64,000 nt of DNA from Inia geoffrensis (lineage: Eukaryota > Chordata > Mammalia > Artiodactyla > Iniidae): NCBI GenBank assembly GCA_036417435.1, contig CM070910.1, forward strand, positions 71,222,784 through 71,286,783, written 5' to 3'. Of the stretch, positions 1 through 11,259 are shown in pieces. The notes beneath the pieces were generated by a model. The model did not search any database and had not been told where the DNA came from. It was given only the letters and a program-made list of their open reading frames with translations. A program made the translations under genes and the position numbers. Every line of letters starts with the position of its first letter. The first letter of the stretch is position 1.

Positions 1-653
1 GCTGTTAACCTTATGGGGATTCCCTTGTATGTTATTTGTTGTTTTTGCTTTGCTGTTTTTAATATTTTTTTCTTTGTACTTAATTTTTCATAGTTTGATT
101 AATATGTGTCTTGGCCTGTTTCTCCTTGATTTATCCTATATGGGACTCTCTGTGCTTCCTGGACTTGATTAACTATTTCCTTACCCATATTAGGGAAGTC
201 TTCAATTATAATCTCTTCAAATATTTTCTCAGTCCCCTTCTTTTTCTCTTCTTCTTCTGGGAGCCCTACAATTCGAATGTTCATGCATTTAATATTGTTC
301 CAGAGGTCTCTGAGACTGTACTCAATTCTTTTCATTCCTTTTTCTTTATTCTGCTCTGCAGTAGTTATGTCCACTATTTTATCTTCCAGGTCACTTATCC
401 GTTCTTCTGCCTCAGTTATTCTGCTACTGATTTCTTCTAGAGAACTTTTAATTTCTTTTACTGTGTTGTTCATCATTGTTTGTTTGCTCTTTAGTTCTTC
501 TGGGTCCTTGTTAAATGTTTCTTGTATTTTCTGCATTCTATTCCCAAGATTTTGGATCATCTTTACTACCAATTCTCTGAATTCTTTTTCAGGTAGAGTG
601 CCTATTTCCTCTTCATTTGTTTGGTCTGGAAGGTTTTCACCTTGCTCCTTCAT
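1..653 (-). pseudogene. LINE-1 ORF1 (RNA-binding chaperone), interrupted
   Basis: L1 ORF1p is the trimeric coiled-coil RNA-binding protein that coats L1 RNA in the cytoplasm. The frame from ATG at 653 gives 184 codons. It has an acidic N-terminus, then a heptad-rich coiled-coil stretch (about residues 40-95, including EEISSRITEAEERISDLEDK), then the start of the RRM-like domain (IKCMNIRIVGLPEEEEKK, about residues 121-138). It stops after GETGQDTY at about position 99. ORF1-like sequence continues to the window edge beyond that stop, so this is a premature stop in a normally longer protein (about 340 residues in human L1). The preceding bases look like a further upstream ORF1 start thrown out of frame by a small indel (ATG near 683), but that rests on remembered consensus. 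Not functional as it stands. Confidence 0.85.
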
Positions 654-1183
654 CAGCTGGGTGTTTCTCTGCCTCTCATTTTGCTTAACTTACTGTGTTT
701 GGGATCTCCTTTCTTCAGACTGCAGGTTTGTAGTTCACATTATTTTTGGTGTCTGTCCTCAGTGGCTAAGGTTGGTTCAGTGGACTGTGTAGGCTTCCTG
801 GTGGAGGGGACTAGTGCCTGTGTTCTGGTGGATGAGGCTGGATCTTGTCTTTCTGTTGGGCAGGACTGCATCCGGTGGTGTGTTTTGGGGTGTCTGTGAC
901 CTTATTATGAATCTAGGCAGGCTGTCTGCTAATGGGTGGGGTTGTGTTCCTGTCTTGCTAGTTTTTTGCATAGGGTGTCCACCACTGTAGCTTGCTGGGC
1001 ATTGAGTGGAGCTGGGTCCTAGTGTTCAGATGGAGATCTGTGGGAGATCTTTTGTCATTTGATATTACATGGAGCCAGGATGTCTCTGGTGGACCAGTGT
1101 CCTGAACTCAGCTCTGCCACCTCAGAGGCACAGGCCTGACACCAGGCCGGAGCACCAAGACCCTGTTAGCCACATGTCTGAGA

Positions 1184-1530
1184 AGTAAAGGGAGAAAAAA
1201 AGAAAGAAAGATAAAAAAAAATAAAATAGAATAAAGTTATTAAAATAAAATTTAAAAGTAGTTATTAAAAATTAAAAAAGTGAAAAGTAATAAAAAAGGA
1301 AAAGAAAGAGAAAGAAAGAAAGAAAAGAGCAACAAAACCAAAAAACAAATCCACCAATGATAACCAGTGCTAAAAACTATACTAATAAAAACCATAAAGC
1401 AAAAAAACAAACAGGCAGAACCCAACACAAATGGTAAAAGCAAAACTATACAGACAAAATCACACACAGAAGCATACACATACACACAAAAAGAGAAAAA
1501 GGTAAAAAAAAAATATCATTGCTCCCGATG
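1184..1530. repeat. A-rich / (AAAG)n low-complexity tract in LINE-1 5' UTR
   Basis: About 350 bp of A, AAAG and AAAT-rich sequence on the plus strand, within the LINE-1 5' UTR (T/CTTT-rich in the element's own sense). It produces spurious lysine-rich and phenylalanine-rich frames on the two strands. Confidence 0.8.
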
Positions 1531-2698
1531 TCCACCGCCTCAATTTTTGGATGATTTTTTGTCTATTCAGGTATTCCATAGATGCAGGGTAAATCAAGTT
1601 GATTGTGGAGATTTAATCCACTGCTCCTGAGGCTGCTGGGAGAGATGTCCTTTCTCTTCTTTGTTTGCACAGCTCCTGGGGTTCAGTTTTGTATTTGGCC
1701 CCGCCTCTGCGTGTAGGTCGCCTGAGGGTGTCTCTTCCTGCCCAGACAGGACAGGGTTAAAGGAACAGCTGATTAGGGGGCTATGGCTCACTCAGGCCGG
1801 GGGGAGGGAGGGGTATGGATGCAGGGTGCTTCTGCAGCCACAGAGGACAGCATGAGGTTGCAGTAGCCTGAGGCATGCTATGTGTTCTCCTGGGGAAGTT
1901 GTCACTGGATCATGGGACCCTGGCAGTGGCAGGCTTCACAGGCCCCCAGAAGGGAGGTGTGGATAGTGACCTCTGCTCGCACACAGGCTTCTTGGTGGCA
2001 GCAGCAGCAGCCTTAGCGCCTCAGGCCCGTCTCTGGGGTCCGCGCTGATAGTCGTGGCTTGCGCCCGTCTCTGGAGCTCGTTTAGGCGGTTCTCTGAATC
2101 CCCTCTCGTCGTGCACCCGGAAACAATGGTCTCTTGCCTCTTAGGCAGGTCCAGACTTTTTCCCGGACTCCCTCCCGGCTGGCCGTGGTGCACTAGCCCC
2201 CTGCAGGCTGTGTTCACGCTGCCAACCCCAGTCCTCTCCCTGGGATCCTACTGAAGCCTGAGCCTCAGCTCCCAGCCCTGCCCGCCCCGGTGGGTGAGCA
2301 GACAAGCCTCTCGGGCTGGTGAGTGCCAGTCGGCACCGATCCTCTGTGCGGGAATCTCTCCGCTTTGCCCTCCGCACCCCTGTTGCTGTGCTCTCCTTCG
2401 CGGCTCCGAAGCTTCTCCCTCTCCGCCACCAGCAGTCTCAGCCCGCGAAGGGGCTTCCTAGGGTGTGGAAACCTTTCCTCCTTCACAGCTCCCTCCCACT
2501 GGTGCAGGTCCTATCCCTATTATTTTGTCTATGTTTTTACTTTTTTCTTTTGCCCTATCCAGGTACGTGGGGAGTTTCTTGCCTTTTGGGAGGTCTGAGT
2601 TCTTCTGCCAGCGTTCAGTAGGTGTTCTGTAGTTGTTCCATGTATAGATGTATTTCTGATGTATTTGTGGGGAGGAAGGTGATCGCTGCGTCTTACTC

Positions 2699-2714
2699 TT
2701 CTGCCATCTTGAAG
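2699..2714 (-). promoter_or_regulatory. YY1-like motif at LINE-1 5' end
   Basis: The minus strand reads CTTCAAGATGGCAGAA at the extreme 5' end of the LINE-1. AAGATGGC is the core YY1 site, which in primate L1 sits just inside the 5' end and directs accurate transcription initiation. Its position here fits the same role. Activity of this copy is not shown. Confidence 0.5.
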
Positions 2715-3179
2715 GTCTCTTTCTCTTGTATTCTTTGAAGCTCCCGTAGTTTTATGAGTTTTCACCTCATTGGAGGTACACTGAGAGCTGAGAAAATGTG
2801 ATAAAGTCACTGACCACAAACTGACAGCCTAAAGTCTGGAGACAAGCAAACAATTTGTCATTGGAAGATCTGTTGCTCTTGGACAAAAGTCTGAGTGAGT
2901 GTGAACTGTGAGGGAGATGAGCTAGTGGGCTGCAGAGAGGCGGGTAATAGAGGGCATGGTTTTCTTTGTATGGGAATATCATTTTCATGTTTTAATGGGG
3001 TTTCCAGATCATTGATGAGAAAATGGAGATCTGCACAGAGCAGGGAGGGTTGCAGTGGAACATCTGAACTCCTCTCATTTTCCCTGGAGCCAGATCAACA
3101 CCTGGTTGCTCCCACCCACACCTCTCCATGTCAAGCAGGAGACATTGATGTCTGGACGGGCATGTTTCCAAGGGTCTGG

Positions 3180-3280
3180 CTCATTCCCTGCTGGGTCCCC
3201 GATGTTTAGTGTAATGCCAGGTACATCAGGGCCACTGTGTACACACTTGTTGAATGAGTGAATGTTGAATGAATTCCTCA
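3180..3280 (+). mobile_element. L2 3'-end relic
   Basis: Degraded match to the L2 3' end, including GCCAGGTACATCAGGGCCAC and the terminal TTGTTGAATGAGTGAATG. Old, with no target duplication visible. Confidence 0.55.
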
Positions 3281-3414
3281 GTCTCACAGACGTGCAGGAA
3301 AAAGTTCATCAACTCAATATGACAGGTGAAGGATCCTCTCACTTTTCTGCACCTGTTGGGCTAGGAATCCTTGCCCTTAATAAATTTGCTTAGCAGCCCT
3401 TGGGAAAGTACCAT

Positions 3415-3545
3415 TGAGTGATGGAAGGAGCATGGAGCTGGGAGTCCACATCCCTGGATCCTAGTGCTGGCTCAGCCATCCCAGGATGTGTGACTCAGAG
3501 ATTAGTTGAGGAACATAGCATCTAGAAACCTTGGTTTCCTCCAAG
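3415..3545 (+). mobile_element. MIR SINE relic
   Basis: Resembles the MIR head and core: AAGGAGCATGGAGCTGGGAG followed by GTGCTGGCTCAGCCAT and GTGTGACTCAGAG. Ancient tRNA-derived SINE, strongly diverged. Confidence 0.55.
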
Positions 3546-3849
3546 GAAACATTAAAGAAAAGTACCAATTAATAGTTTGTGGAATCCTTGGATTCTCTAT
3601 TTCTTCCCTATTCTTTGTGGAGGAAATGGGCCTCACTGGAATTCAGATGCCAATTTCCCTCTGATAATAAATATTCTATTTGGTCCATTTCCTTTCATTG
3701 TAGTAAAACTAAAATAAATCATTTGGGATTTAAAAAATTTAAAAGATGTGTAATGAGTCAAAAATTCTATATATAATTTATCTTCATAATGTGTTGACTT
3801 TCTTCTGTGTTTACATATGAAATCTACCAGCTTCCAAATAATTACTGCT

Positions 3850-4065
3850 CCATGAAGCATTCTCTCTTCCTCCCAAGCAGCAGAGACCTCCCCTCAGAGT
3901 TTCAGTGGGCAGCTGTGCCTTTCCCATGGCACAAATGGTCTACTTCACAGCTCTTTCTATCCTATTCTTCCTTCCATCACAGATTCTTAGGTATCAAGGA
4001 CCGGCATCATTGGGTAATCTCCTGAACGTGTCTCTGGTACGGTGCTAATATTTGTTGAATTAAAT
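3850..4065 (+). mobile_element. L2 relic
   Basis: Pyrimidine-rich L2 3' region in plus orientation, ending with GGTACGGTGCTAATATTTGT and a GAATTAAATTT end resembling the L2 GAATGAATG terminus. Old and diverged. Confidence 0.45.
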
Positions 4066-4921
4066 TTTATGAGAAAATTACTTATAGTATACATCTGCAT
4101 GGAAAATTATTGAACACAATATGGCAAAGGCACCTAAGGTTAAAATATAAAGTTCTTAGCAGAAACGCAGATCATAATTTGTTACCTAGTTTTTTTAAAA
4201 ATTGAAACTATTTCAAGGAAGCAATCAATTAAATGTGACCAGCTTTCTATTCACTTGCAGTGAAGGAACTTCTGTAAAATGTGATACTGTGTAGCCATTA
4301 ATAATGTTGCAGAAGTATTTTTATTCCTTTCTGTAGATGTTTGATATTTTATCTAATAAAAAGTGTGAACAAAAAAATGCCTGTAGTATTTTACAGATCT
4401 GTAAAAATGATGTGTTAAGCATATTCACATACACACATATCTCAAATGTCAACAGTAGGGGTTATAGTAATTTTCTTTTTTCTTTTAAAATTTGTATTCT
4501 TTAATTTTTCTACAATTAATGATGTGTTTTGCATGTAGAATATGTGTACCAAAGCTATGATAAAGAGACAATCCATCCTATTAAAAATATATAAGTGAAA
4601 CTGATAAATACTGTTCATGTTAGTTTTTTTCCCTCCAACATGTTATTTTTCTCTTAGGGTATACAACCTGACACTTGAGTGTACTGTTCTGTGAAGACAC
4701 AGAAATGATGTTCAGTGATACTGACCATAGATGTAAAGGCTGATCCTCTTTCTGACACTATCTGCCTCAATGACCATTGGCAAATTGCCTGTTTTTTTGT
4801 GTCTGTAATCATGTCTATAAAATGTAAAAAATATTGATTTATTCCAAGTCTGCAAACCTTGAGAAACAGGGAAGCTGTTTGGAAAACTTGGGAAAAAATG
4901 ATTTATAAAAATAGCTTCCTA

Positions 4922-5320
4922 GAAAAGGGAACCCTCCTACACTGCTGTTGGGAATGTAAATTAGTGTAGCCACTATGGAGAACAGTACGGATGTTCCTTA
5001 AAAAACTAAAAATAGAGTTACAGTATGATCCAGAAATCCCACTCTGGGCATGTGTCTGGAGAAAACTATAATTTGAAAAGATACATGCATCCCAATGTTC
5101 ATTGCAGCACTATTTACAATAGCCAAGACATGGAAGCAACCTGAATGTCCTTCGACAGATGAGTGGATAAAGAAGACATGGTACATATACACAATGGAAT
5201 ATTACTCAGCCATAAAAAGGAATGAAATATTGCCATTTGCAGCAACATGGATGAACCTAGAGATTATCATACTAAGTGAAGTAAGTCAGACAGAGACAAA
5301 TGTCATATGATATCACCTAT
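4922..5320 (+). pseudogene. LINE-1 ORF2 C-terminal fragment
   Basis: Translates in pieces to the ORF2p C-terminus, for example [20 protein letters not shown] and [18 protein letters not shown]. Endonuclease and reverse-transcriptase domains are absent because of 5' truncation. Non-functional. Confidence 0.85.
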
Positions 5321-5590
5321 ACATGGAATCTGAAAAAAATGATACAAATGAACTTGTTTACAAAACAGAAATAGACTCACAGACATTGAAAACAAACTTA
5401 TGGTTAGCAAAGGGGAAAGGGGTGAGGAGATGTAAATTGGGAATTTGGGGTTAACAGATACATACTACTGTATATAAAATAGATAAACAACAAGAACTTA
5501 CTGTATAGCACAGGGGACTATATTCAGTATCTTGTAATAACCTATAGTGGAAAATAATCTGAGAATATATACATATATATGTGTATGTTC

Positions 5591-5946
5591 TTTTTTTAAT
5601 TTCTTTTTTTAAAGTGTTTTTTGGCTGCATTGTGTCTTCGTTGCTGCATGCGGGCTTTCTCTAGTTACGGCGAGCAGGGGCTACTCTTCATTGTGTTGTG
5701 TAGACTTCTCACTGCGGTGGCTTCTCTTGTTGCAGAGCACGGGCTCTAGGCACACGGGCTTCAGTAGTTGTGGCACACTGGCTCAGTAGTTATGGCTTGC
5801 AGGCTCTAGAGTGCAGGCTCAGTAGTTGCGGCACAAGGGCTTAGTTGCTCCACGGCATGTGGGATCTTCCTGGACCAGGGCTCGAACCTGTGTCCCCTGC
5901 ATTGGTAGGCGGATTCCCAACCAGTGTGCCACCAGGGAAGTCCCTA
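5591..5946 (-). mobile_element. CHR-related SINE, long form
   Basis: On the minus strand it begins GGGACTTCCCTGGTGGCACA, contains a tRNA-type B box (GGTTCGAGCCC) and the CHR body, then runs about 100 bp further than the short CHR copies (through a GCATGCAGCAACGAAGACAC segment) before an A-rich tail. More diverged from the short copies than they are from each other. AT-rich flanks give only an imperfect target duplication. Confidence 0.82.
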
Positions 5947-6054
5947 TATATTCATATATATATTTGTAGTGTGTGTATGTGTAACTGAATCACTTTGCTG
6001 AAACACTGTAAATCAACTATGCTTCAATAAAAAAAAAATATATATAGCTTCCTA

Positions 6055-7342
6055 CCAGGGACCTAACCAACCTAAGCATAGTGCGTGGAGTAACGCAAAC
6101 TATTATATAAGCCTTTCTTATCTAATCAGCCACACTGAACTGCTGTGGGTGACATAAATATATCTGTTGCCTAAGTTGGATGTGGAAAAACCATCTTCCA
6201 AGCTGGAAATTGATGAATTCACACATTTTCAATTGCTCTCTCAAGCTGGGCTGAGATATGAACGAAATTTCCTAGAAGAAAAAGGATGAAGGTGGATTGT
6301 GACCACAGCATCTGCCTGTGACAGTGGAGACAGTTGCATGCTCCTTAACAGGTAGAGACTTGGGCTAAGGATGATTGGGGGCCCACCTTCCTACCACCTT
6401 TGGTAGAACTCCCTCTTCCCTTATCTTCTCAGTGACAAGTTTTTCTCCCACCATGTGTGAAGGTGGCAGAGAGCCACAATTCTAGAAAGCTGAGTGTGCT
6501 TGTAGAAAATTCTCTCTTCCTCACCCTGACATGCAACAGGTCCTCAGCCCTACGGATGAGATTTCCATGAATTTCTTTCCTCTCCATTTCTACTATTTTC
6601 ATTATTTCTCATCATAACTAACCTCTAAGTCTTCTCCTAAGCGATCCAGGCTTCCCCTTCTCATCCAGTTCTGTGCACCTACTTGTGGCTCCACAAATAT
6701 GTTAGGCTGCGTTCTTGTCCTCTTGACAGAAACCTCCTCTTGCCAGGGCTGTTCAGGGCCTGCCTCTATGTACATACCATGCTCTATTTACCCTATGATT
6801 AGTGCCCACTGGCTTGCCTTCCCTGGTAGACTTTGAGCTAAGAACAGAGTCCTTGCCCTCTTAATCCTCATCCAGGGCCACATACTCCATAGGCACCCTT
6901 GTCCCACCCATGAACTCCCGCCACCCTTTTGCAGAGCAGATATGAACTCCCAGTTAAGACACTGTGAATGGATGAGCATAAATCCCACAGTCCCTACTTG
7001 GAAAATAAAAGACTGATCACAAAAATTCTTACAGTTTCTCTTTACATAGAAAGTCCCACTCTACAAAATTGAAAGTTCTGAAGAAACGTCAGGAAGCGTG
7101 ATCCTAGACAAGGAACTTAGGTGCAAAGAGAATTGATAATTCAACAACTAGATAATAACCTATTTGTCTGGGAGATTTAGGGGAAAAAAGGGTTCCAGTG
7201 AGTTTGTGAGTGTGTGTGTGTGCGCTTAAAATTGGATGGCTATGATTTTGTCTTTATACAGGTGTGTTGTCCTACTTCTTCTTGTCTTCAAAAAAATGGG
7301 TAAACCAGATCTCCCTCATTTGGGCCATGTTTCAAATCAAGG
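6055..7342. other. Unique sequence, no gene seen
   Basis: No recognisable exon or confident repeat. Short (GT)n near 7207-7222. Part of 6560-7000 may be a very old L2-like relic, but I cannot support it. Confidence 0.4.
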
Positions 7343-7416
7343 CTCTAAACCTCATATAATCTACCAGCTCTGGGTCACCCTCTAAACCTCATATAATCTA
7401 CCAGCTCTGGGTCACC
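7343..7416. repeat. Perfect 37-bp tandem duplication
   Basis: Two adjacent identical 37-bp units (7343-7379 and 7380-7416), each starting CTCTAAACCTCATATAATCT. No difference between copies, so the duplication is recent or assembly-derived. Confidence 0.95.
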
Positions 7417-7847
7417 TACAGCATGACAAGGTCTTGCTGTAGACCCAGGAGAGAGAAGCTGGAAGAGGATTAATGGGACACATGGCTTTAGTCACATTAC
7501 CATCAGCACCTTTGGGTACCCCAGCCTGGCTTTTGCCTTCAAAGCCAGCTATTCCTGAGCCTTGTTGATTGAGCCCTGGGTAACAAGCTCCAGCAGCTGT
7601 ATTAAAACTTGGTAATATCCTGCCTCTGCTTTTATCTTTATTTACAGGAATCACTTAGGGGTATGACATGAACTTTTCTTTACCCAACAACATAAAAACA
7701 TACTAGTCATCTCTCACTAGTTCTTTCCCCTATCCTGCCCAGCCAAGACCCAAGACCCTTCCACTATTTTCTCTTCTGGAAGGCAGGCTGTGTGGCCTCC
7801 ATTAGGGTGCCGCTGTTCTCAGCCATGAGGCAATCTGGCCATTTGCC

Positions 7848-7870
7848 TTTATTTATTTATTTATTTTTTT
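7848..7870. repeat. (TTTA)n microsatellite
   Basis: Short TTTATTTATTTA run followed by a T-run. Confidence 0.85.
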
Positions 7871-8232
7871 GCCTCCTTGAAAATTGGTTGGTTGTGAGAG
7901 GCAGTAGATTCAGGTGATTATTAGAGGGCAGTCAATTATTTTAATTTACTTTTAGGAGGCCAACTTCTTTTTAGCAGCGGAATCTAATTTTAGGGCACAA
8001 GACATAGCAAGATTTAGTTCATGCTCAGGTCATTTCAGGTGCTGTAGGAATCCTGAAAAATATTATTAAGGGGTGGGCCATCAACTCAAGAAAAACATTT
8101 GTGTGCGTACTATGTGCATGGCCCTGTATAGGTGTATAAGTCACTCTCCCTGAAAGATAACAGGGGAGAAAAATAAAACCGAGAAAGTGATTCAGAAAAC
8201 CATTGGATGTATGTCGTCTATTACTATCTGTA

Positions 8233-8335
8233 CCAGGGGTGCTCAAACTTCAGTGTGTGTAAGGATCACTCAGAGAGCTTATTAGGTCACAGATTGCGGA
8301 CTCAGTAGGTCTGAACCAGACCCAGAACCACTGGT
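8233..8335 (+). mobile_element. MER5A-type hAT DNA transposon relic
   Basis: Starts CAGGGGTGCTCAAACTTCAG, contains ACTCAGTAGGTCTGAACCAG, and ends AGAACCACTGGT. These are the MER5A terminal inverted repeat, internal block and opposite end. The middle is shortened relative to the usual about 190 bp. Confidence 0.75.
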
Positions 8336-9494
8336 CTAGAGGTACCATAGGAGGTTAGAGAAGGGAAGAATCAGCACAGGCTCTAGTAGTGGAGAACTTG
8401 AGGTAAGTGTGTGATTCTTCTTGTTTCTTTGCTTGAGTGTTGACCTCACTTTGGGTGGGGCCTGGTGGATCTTTCAGTGGCTTCAAAAAGTGGATGGGGG
8501 AAATGGCACTCCAACTGGTTTTGACAGAAGACTGGGGTATTTGGATAGGTCATGATCAGGAAGGGAGGTATTATAGACCAGGGAAACGCTATGAACAGAA
8601 TCACGGCACCTGAAATGACCAGGTCACATGTTGGGGATCATTGAGTAGACTCTGACTGGGGTGGAAAGTGTGTCCTCTTCCTTCACTGGTAAGAGCTCAG
8701 TGGTAAATGGCATCATGTAAGAATTCTAGATGAAGGCCATGCTGGCTGGTCTAAAACAAGAACCAGGAGTATCTTGGCTCACATCCTCCCCATGTCCAGC
8801 TTTTTCATCCACTACATACTGAAGCAGGTATGATTTCAAATGTCCTCTGAATTTCCCAGCCACCCTGTTGGAGAAGGTCAGCTCCATCCAATCCTAAGTG
8901 TAAGACTCCTCTCCCTTCTTTCCAATCATATGACGACTGTATTGACAAATGTCAGTAGTAAACTCATATGGATGGGAAGGCCTGACACAGATACCATCCA
9001 GGCAAATCCAATAAAGGTTACCTCTAGCTTTGTGACATCTTCTAAAAGATACAGAAGAAATTGAGTGTGAGCCTGGAGGCAAGCCTCCAGGCCCCCAGAA
9101 CCTCGGGGGTGGGGCAGTTATGGATGACAAAGTCTTAGCAAATGAGGTCACATTAGACTTGTAGAAGCTCAATCCCCACCCCTACTCTCAGCATCTATAC
9201 AAAGAGTGGTTCTGCATTAAGGCTAGTCCAGATGTGTGTCAACGACCAGCTCACCTGAGCCATCAATCTGTGGTTGTACAGACTGTAACGATTGTACAGG
9301 GGATGGCTCAGTACAGCACGCTGGGGTCTGACTACCATCCTTATTACCGACCCAGCTCCCAGACTATCACAGCCTGGTCCACAACCTTCCATGAACTTAC
9401 AGCTGAAAACTCAAAACCATTATTGACATCATGCCCGCAGGTCCTCAGACCAGCTCTAGGGCTTATCCTGCACCTTCTTTTCTCTTTTCCTTAA

Positions 9495-9740
9495 TCTGAC
9501 AAAAACCCTTGTGTAGTGCCAGGCACTCATTTAGGTGCTGTGGAGATGAAGATGAATCAAGCTCAAGTTTTCCACAGTCTACTGGGGAAGGCAAACATCT
9601 AGATAGGAAAGAGCAATAAATAGAAGCATGGATGAAGTTCAGAGGTGGCCCAGAGAAGGGCAAAAGTAATCTTATTTGGGATTCTTCTAGAATGTGGCAG
9701 TCTGCCAGAAGAGGCAATTCAGAGATGGGGTTGGTCAAAT
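9495..9740 (-). mobile_element. L2 relic (antisense)
   Basis: Starts with a degraded GTAGTGCCAGGCACTCATTT and GGTGCTGTGGAGATGAAGAT, the reverse complement of the L2 3' end. The purine-rich continuation fits antisense L2. Confidence 0.55.
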
Positions 9741-10059
9741 GCAGAGAGATCTTGCATGTAGGGCCCAGGGGTCAGACACAGTGACTCCAGGCCCAGGGAT
9801 GCTACGTGGAAGGACACAGGGGCATGGAACAGAGCATTTGAGGAGCTACAACCAGGCGTGTTGTTAACTGAGAAGGTGTGAGCGTGAGGTGAGGAAGGGG
9901 TGGTGGGTGTTCGGAGGTGCGGCTGGGAGTGAGCCGAGGACACCTTCCCGCTGTTATAGTTTATTCTCAAAGGGAAGCCAGAAGTTGTCCTGGTAAAGCT
10001 GGTAAAGTGGAAGTGAGATCAGATCCCGTTGCCAAAACCCCCTCCCTCAGGGTACAAAC

Positions 10060-10575
10060 CCAAGTCTCCTAGGCCCTACAGGCCCTGTGTGATCGGTCCC
10101 TTTTCCTCTCCCCTCTTTTTCGCTCTCCTCCGTGTTCACACCTGTGTAGGCCCGGTGGCCACCTTGCTGGTCCTCGCACATGTTTAGACACACTCGGCCT
10201 CTGTGCCTTTGGGCCCGGCCCTCCTGTCCACTGGAAGCGCCCTCTCAGCTCTCTCCAGAGCTCACTGCCTCACTTCCTTCCAGTCTCTGCCCAAATGTCA
10301 CCTCCTCAGTGACGGCTCCCCTTCCCCTCCTCTCCCACTTAGCACTGCAGCTCCCTCGAGGCACTTTTGATCCACCTTCCCAGGCCCGTGTTTCTCCATA
10401 GCACTCATAATCACTAAGTAAGTTCTGTTTACTGCTTGTCTCTCCCGTGAAAATCCTCCAGGATGATGGAGGATTAGTATTAGATGTTCTGTTCACTGCT
10501 GTAGCCCAGCTTCTACAACAGTGCTTGACACATTGTAGACGCCCAATCCGTATTTGCCACCTGAACGAGTACACA
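10060..10575 (+). mobile_element. L2 3' region
   Basis: Good plus-strand L2 match: CTCTGCCCAAATGTCACCTC, a GAGGGCACTTTTGA-like block, CATAGCACTCATAATCACT, TGTTCACTGCTGTAGCC and ACAGTGCTTGACACATTGTA. The frames across it have no coding meaning. Confidence 0.85.
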
Positions 10576-10589
10576 TCTTGAAGGCCAAA

Positions 10590-10960
10590 TCAAGGAGACT
10601 GGATGTCATCCTGAGATCACTGGAAACCATCAAAGGGCTGTGAGAGTACAGGAGCAAGAGGCATTTGCATGTTTGTAGATTACACTGAAGGTTGCATGGC
10701 TTCGCTTGATGGAAGTGGGGGGCAAGCCAGGGATTGGAGAAACAGGTTACTGCAACCAACTGGGATTTAAATAAGTGAAAGAGGAGCAGTGACCATGGAA
10801 CAGAGAGAAAGGGGTGGCTTTACAAGATATGGCAAAAGTGAAATTGGCCTTATTTGAAGGCTGATTCACAGGATGAGGGAGCAGAAGGAAAAAGTCCAAG
10901 ATACCCCCCCGGGACCTTGAATTAAGAGAGGAAAAGTGGGGCAGCAGAAGCAGAACGGAT
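10590..10960 (-). mobile_element. L2 relic (antisense), abutting a sense L2
   Basis: Antisense L2 with CATCAAAGGGCTGTGAGAGT (the replaced 'GGGTTTTGAGCAGGGGAGTG' block) and AGAAACAGGTTACTGCAACC. It lies tail to tail with the sense L2 just upstream. Confidence 0.6.
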
Positions 10961-11000
10961 GTTATGGGAAATGAGGTGTTAATACACTCTTTCTTAAAAA

Positions 11001-11100
11001 TTAAAAAAAAATTTTATTGGAGCGTAGTTGATTTACAGTGTTGTGTTAGTTTCAGCAAAGTGAATCAGTTATACATATACATATATCCACTCTTTTTTAG
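11001..11100 (-). mobile_element. LINE-1 3'-end stub
   Basis: Antisense L1 3' UTR: TTTTATTGGAGCGTAGTTGA, TTGTGTTAGTTTCAGC, AATCAGTTATACATATACAT. About 100 bp; target duplication not identified. Confidence 0.85.
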
Positions 11101-11259
11101 ATTCTTTCCAGGGTTCTAGGTAGGTAAGGAATGGTCCCTGTCAACAGTGTTGCATGGGGAAGCTCCTGTGAGCAGGATGGTTGGTATAGGCCAAGGATTA
11201 AGCTTCTCAGTTGAATCAAAGACCAAGTTGAGTGTTTATTCATTCACACTTTCATCAGA

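Larger units (their letters stand above)
1..2732 (-). mobile_element. LINE-1 5' portion (5' UTR plus broken ORF1)
   Basis: On the minus strand this is the head of a LINE-1: a 5' end near 2732 with the motif CAAGATGGCAGAAGAG, a long 5' UTR of about 2 kb, then ORF1 from 653 leftwards. The element continues beyond the left edge of the window, so ORF2 and the 3' end are not visible. The 5' end is present, so this copy was not 5'-truncated on insertion, unlike every other LINE-1 in the window. The 5' UTR contains a CpG-richer stretch (about 1990-2420) and an A/AG-rich stretch (about 1184-1530 on the plus strand). The L1 assignment is strong; the subfamily is not determined. Confidence 0.88.
4922..6043 (+). 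mobile_element. LINE-1, 5'-truncated, with nested SINE
   Basis: Plus-strand 3' LINE-1: end of ORF2 (from AAAGGGAACCCTCCTACACT), 3' UTR, and terminal AAATCAACTATGCTTCAATA plus A-run. It is bounded by an exact 11-bp target-site duplication, ATAGCTTCCTA, at 4911-4921 and 6044-6054, so both insertion edges are defined. The 3' UTR is split by a minus-strand SINE at about 5591-5946, which must be younger than this LINE-1. Confidence 0.93.
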
